Source of the DNA: Paeniglutamicibacter sulfureus
GTDB taxonomy: Bacteria > Actinomycetota > Actinomycetes > Actinomycetales > Micrococcaceae
NCBI RefSeq assembly: GCF_039535115.1
Contig: NZ_BAAAWO010000001.1
Span: 1,240,001 to 1,304,000 of the forward strand
Length of the DNA stretch: 64,000 bases
Direction of reading: 5' to 3'
Positions 61,482-64,000 of this stretch are shown piece by piece. The notes beneath the pieces were generated by a model that worked only from the letters and a program-made list of their open reading frames with translations, searched no databases and was not told the origin of the DNA. The translations under genes and the position numbers were made by a program. The stretch's first letter is position 1. Each line of letters begins with the position of its first letter.

Positions 61482-62591
61482 TCAGGCTGCCGCATTAAGC
61501 CGTTCAACGGCGCTGTGGATCCGTTCGTCGCTGGCGGTGAGCGCGATCCTGACAAATTTCTCCCCGGCCGTCCCGTAGAACGCGCCGGGTCCTGCCACGA
61601 TGCCCTGGTCCGCGAGCCGTCCCAGGGTGGTCCAGCAGTCCTCGTCCGCGGTGCACCACAGATAGAGCCCGCCTACCGAGTCCACGATGCGCAAGCCGAA
61701 GGCGCCGAGGGCCGGAACCAGGAGGTCACGGCGTGCACGGTACAGATCTTTTTGCACCTTGACGTGCTCGTCGTCGTTCAGGGCGGCGACCATGGCAGCC
61801 TGGACCGGGGCCGGCACGATCATCCCCGCGTGCTTGCGGTTGTTGAGCAGTGCGGGCATCAGGTTCGGTGCCCCGGCCACGAAGGCAGCACGGTATCCGG
61901 CGAGGTTCGACTGCTTGGACAGCGAGTAGACGCACAGCAGGTCGCTCATGTCGCCACCGGAGACCGAGTCGTGGAGGATGCTCGGCACCCCGTCCTCGTG
62001 CTCGCCCCAGCCAAGCTCGGCGTAACATTCGTCCGAGGCCACGACAGCGCCCAGCGAGCGGGCGTCATCCACCAGCGCCTTGAGTTCGGCAGCGCCGCGG
62101 ACGATGCCGGTGGGGTTGCCCGGGGAATTCACCCACACGAGCTTCACGCGCGCACGGTCGTCCTCAGAGAGCCCCGCCAGCGAATCGGCCGCGATGGAGT
62201 CGGCGCCGGCCAATTGCGCACCGATGTCGTACGTCGGGTAGGCAACCAGCGGGCGGACCACCAGGTCGCCCGCCCCCAGGCCCAGGAGCAGCGGCAGCCA
62301 GGCCACCAGTTCCTTGGAGCCGACGGTGGGCATGACGTCGTCCGTGGCCAGGCCACGCACGTCGCGGCGGCGCCCGAACCAATTCACGATGGCCTCGCGC
62401 AGCTCCGGCGTGCCGTGGGTGGTGGGGTATCCCGGGGCGTTCGCGCTCTCGCGCAGTGCCCGGATGATGATTTCGGGTGTGGGGTCCACGGGGGTGCCGA
62501 TGGAAAGGTTCACGGCACCGCCCTCGTGCTCGGCGGCGCGGGCCGCGTAGGGGGCAAGGGCGTTCCACGGGTAGTCAGGGAGCGTCAGCAT
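61482..62591 (-). CDS. dapC: Succinyldiaminopimelate transaminase
   Basis: 369 residues, PLP-dependent class I/II aminotransferase. VNLSIGTPVDPTPEII, YPTTHGTPELREAIVNWF, WVNSPGNPTG, ASDECYAELGW and the PLP lysine in YSLSKQSNLAGYR. Position beside fdxA and the presence of dapD and dapE support the succinylase-pathway assignment. The start is ATG 62591; a longer open reading overlaps fdxA. It begins 11 nt after the fdxA stop, so the two form an operon (fdxC-dapC in mycobacteria, from memory). Confidence 0.92.
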   Translation of the reverse strand: MLTLPDYPWNALAPYAARAAEHEGGAVNLSIGTPVDPTPEIIIRALRESANAPGYPTTHGTPELREAIVNWFGRRRDVRGLATDDVMPTVGSKELVAWLPLLLGLGAGDLVVRPLVAYPTYDIGAQLAGADSIAADSLAGLSEDDRARVKLVWVNSPGNPTGIVRGAAELKALVDDARSLGAVVASDECYAELGWGEHEDGVPSILHDSVSGGDMSDLLCVYSLSKQSNLAGYRAAFVAGAPNLMPALLNNRKHAGMIVPAPVQAAMVAALNDDEHVKVQKDLYRARRDLLVPALGAFGLRIVDSVGGLYLWCTADEDCWTTLGRLADQGIVAGPGAFYGTAGEKFVRIALTASDERIHSAVERLNAAA

Positions 62592-62602
62592 GGTGGTGGC
62601 GT

Positions 62603-62926
62603 TCAGTCCTGGGCCTGGGGCGGAAGGACGGAAATGATGGGGTGGTCGATGCCCATGTTGCCCAGCTTGGCCGCGCCGCCCGGGGAACCGACCTCGTCGA
62701 AGAACTCCACGTTGGCCTTGTAGTACTCGGCCCACTGGTCGGGGACATCGTCCTCGTAGTAAATGGCCTCCACCGGGCATACCGGTTCGCAGGCGCCGCA
62801 GTCAACGCATTCATCGGGGTGGATGTACAGCGAGCGTTCGCCTTCGTAGATGCAATCCACGGGGCATTCCTCGATGCACGCCTTGTCTTTGACGTCGACG
62901 CACGGCTGGGCGATGATGTAGGTCAC
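62603..62926 (-). CDS. fdxA: 7Fe ferredoxin
   Basis: 107 residues. Two cluster motifs are visible: [17 protein letters not shown], which supplies a 3Fe-4S plus one 4Fe ligand, and [15 protein letters not shown] for the 4Fe-4S cluster. The C-terminal extension [25 protein letters not shown] is typical of the actinobacterial FdxA/FdxC. It is an electron carrier, partner unknown. GTG 62926 is the start; AAGGAAGG lies about 11 nt upstream. First gene of the dapC operon. Confidence 0.94.
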   Translation of the reverse strand: MTYIIAQPCVDVKDKACIEECPVDCIYEGERSLYIHPDECVDCGACEPVCPVEAIYYEDDVPDQWAEYYKANVEFFDEVGSPGGAAKLGNMGIDHPIISVLPPQAQD

Positions 62927-63110
62927 GGTACCCGGGGCCTTCCTTTACAACGGATCATGAACTGTCTGGTCATGCGGCACGCGGCTATGCATGCTCTCCA
63001 ATAGCTTAGTCCCGTTGGGGCCGCTTTGCCCGGTCGAACGGCACCCCCGCCATGAATGTGGCCTCGCACACATCCATCCCTGACTCACGGTGTCATGTTA
63101 CGCCCCGGCC

Positions 63111-63116
63111 TAGACT
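63111..63116 (+). promoter_or_regulatory. -10 box of the leaderless 80-residue protein gene
   Basis: TAGACT, then 6 nt and ATG 63123. No ribosome-binding site. Confidence 0.5.
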
Positions 63117-63122
63117 CAAGAC

Positions 63123-63365
63123 ATGGATCCGGATCTCTTCGCCACGATTCCCTCGGGCACCCGCGTGGTCATTCGCTATCGCCTGGCACCCGACGAGCAG
63201 GGAAGCGCCGGCGAGCGGCTGTCCGATGCCCTGGGAAACGTGCAGTCGGTGACCGAGACCCATGTGGTCCTCGAGACCCGCGGCGGTCCGGTGTCCATCG
63301 AACGCGCCCGGATTACCCACGCCAAGACGGTTCCTCCCCCGCCTGACCGGCGGCAGCGCCGTTGA
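63123..63365 (+). CDS. Small protein resembling an SH3-like (GNAT N-terminal) domain
   Basis: 80 residues. GTRVVIRYRLAPDEQ...GERLSDALGNVQSVTETHVVLETRGGPVSIERARITHAKTVPPPP: alternating beta-strands and a C-terminal proline run. The pattern is that of the SH3-like domain which in some actinobacteria precedes a GNAT acetyltransferase; here it stands alone. Function unknown. TAGACT lies 6 nt before ATG 63123. It diverges from fdxA. Confidence 0.7.
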   Translation: MDPDLFATIPSGTRVVIRYRLAPDEQGSAGERLSDALGNVQSVTETHVVLETRGGPVSIERARITHAKTVPPPPDRRQRR

Positions 63366-63429
63366 CAGCGCCCCCCGAAACACACACGCCGAGCGATTTG
63401 AAACATTCAATCAGTGGCGTGATTTCCCG

Positions 63430-63435
63430 TATGCT
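63430..63435 (+). promoter_or_regulatory. -10 box of the leaderless winged-helix regulator gene
   Basis: TATGCT, then 6 nt and ATG 63442. No ribosome-binding site. Confidence 0.5.
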
Positions 63436-63441
63436 TAAACC

Positions 63442-63957
63442 ATGGCCACAGATGAAGAAGTACAGGCCCGTGCCAGGGCGTTGAGCTCCCCGCTCCGCCT
63501 TCGCATCCTGCGACTTTGCTTGCACGAATCGCGCACCAACAAGGAAATAGCCGACATGCTGGACATCAATCCGGCGACGTCGCTGCACCATGTGCGCACG
63601 CTGCTCTCCAACGGATTCCTCGCCGCCGAGGAGACGCGCCGCGGCAACCGCGGCGCCAAGGAAGTGCCGTACCGAAGCACCAAGCTGTCGTGGGGCACCA
63701 AGCTGCCGGATGCCGCTCCGCTGCTCGTCGACACGTTCCTGCAGGAAATCGACGGACTGGCTCCGCAGGAAATCCAGGTCCTGCGCGTGGGCCTGAAGCT
63801 CAGCGAAAGCACCCAGAAGGAAATGATGTCACGCATCCATGCAGTGATCGAGGACTACGCCATGCGCGACTCGGATACCGACGGTGTGGCCACCTCGTTG
63901 TTCCTGGCACACCACCTGGATGTGAAGTCCGCCAAGAAGACCACCGGCGCGGCCTAA
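63442..63957 (+). CDS. ArsR-like winged-helix transcriptional regulator
   Basis: 171 residues. ARALSSPLRLRILRLCLHESRTNKEIADMLDINPATSLHHVRTLLSNGFLAAEETRRG is an ArsR/HTH_20-type winged helix. No metal-binding cysteine motif (ELCVC) is present; the only cysteine is in LRLCLHES, so ordinary ArsR metal sensing is unlikely. The C-terminal half is helical. TATGCT lies 6 nt before ATG 63442, with no ribosome-binding site. Targets unknown. Confidence 0.85.
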   Translation: MATDEEVQARARALSSPLRLRILRLCLHESRTNKEIADMLDINPATSLHHVRTLLSNGFLAAEETRRGNRGAKEVPYRSTKLSWGTKLPDAAPLLVDTFLQEIDGLAPQEIQVLRVGLKLSESTQKEMMSRIHAVIEDYAMRDSDTDGVATSLFLAHHLDVKSAKKTTGAA

Positions 63958-64000
63958 CCCCCGCGCCAACCAATGACAGGACCCCGCAGAGCGTGCTCTG

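Noticed and set aside
1..64000. CRISPR arrays, insertion sequences, prophage, tRNA or rRNA genes, replication origin
   Set aside because: No regularly spaced direct repeats, transposase or integrase, cloverleaf or rRNA-like sequence, and only one DnaA box were seen.

Overview
The window is a high-GC, gene-dense chromosomal segment from an actinobacterium. The best guess is a member of the Micrococcaceae (Arthrobacter sensu lato). Supporting signs are an AdnA/AdnB helicase-nuclease pair, a coproporphyrin-dependent haem cluster (ChdC, ferrochelatase, CgoX), the actinobacterial-type DapD, DUF3117 and DUF3107 proteins, gluABCD, a sigE/anti-sigma pair beside tatB, a DUF222-HNH protein and a DUF6318-like lipoprotein. 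GTG and TTG starts are common. At least thirteen genes have a TAnnnT -10 box only 6-7 nt before the start codon, as in leaderless transcription. I see no rRNA, tRNA, IS element, CRISPR array or prophage.

Layout, left to right. (1) 0.1-9.1 kb: an exported lipoprotein, then a minus-strand repair operon of an alkyltransferase-like protein, AdnA and AdnB, and a plus-strand DEDDh exonuclease. (2) 9.5-12.3 kb: the metNIQ methionine importer, closed by a strong terminator. (3) 12.4-16.6 kb: a DUF222-HNH protein, a GNAT acetyltransferase and an APC amino acid permease. (4) 16.9-27.9 kb: haem synthesis from glutamyl-tRNA. hemE, cgoX, chdC, hemH/cpfC, hemC, hemD, hemB and hemL run on the minus strand, and hemA diverges from hemE across a repeat-rich control region. 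(5) 28-36.3 kb: a ThiF-rhodanese protein, a TetR regulator, a DUF3107 protein, a PCD-VOC fusion, a ferritin-like protein, an RNB ribonuclease, a DEAD-box helicase with a long leader and a solitary DNA methyltransferase. (6) 36.3-41.1 kb: a more AT-rich accessory stretch with a coupled pair of exported proteins and a sodium:solute symporter with a 43-residue small subunit. (7) 41.1-48.0 kb: a PHP phosphoesterase, aminopeptidase P, a stress-type membrane protein, then a CBS/MgtE-N protein, a DUF1003 protein and an Mrp ATPase in overlapping order. (8) 48.2-52.6 kb: tatB, anti-sigma factor, sigE, O-methyltransferase, DUF3117, a DivIVA-like protein and a LOG-family enzyme. (9) 52.7-56.2 kb: gluABCD. 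(10) 56.2-63.4 kb: diaminopimelate synthesis (dapE, dapD, dapC), a lysozyme-like membrane protein overlapping dapD, citrate synthase and ferredoxin. (11) A winged-helix regulator at the right edge.

Most of this is core metabolism. From memory, the order from the CBS/Mrp genes through tatB-rseA-sigE-O-methyltransferase to DUF3117, DivIVA-like, LOG, dapE/dapD and dapC/fdxA resembles Mycobacterium tuberculosis Rv1232c to Rv1177, but with gluABCD present here and no htrA between the anti-sigma gene and tatB. The most interesting items are the control region between hemE and hemA, back-to-back leaderless promoters (especially dapE/dapD), motif losses in familiar enzymes (AdnA, the alkyltransferase-like protein, the RNB nuclease), a CgoX with unusual low-complexity additions, and the exported protein pair at 36.7-38.3 kb.
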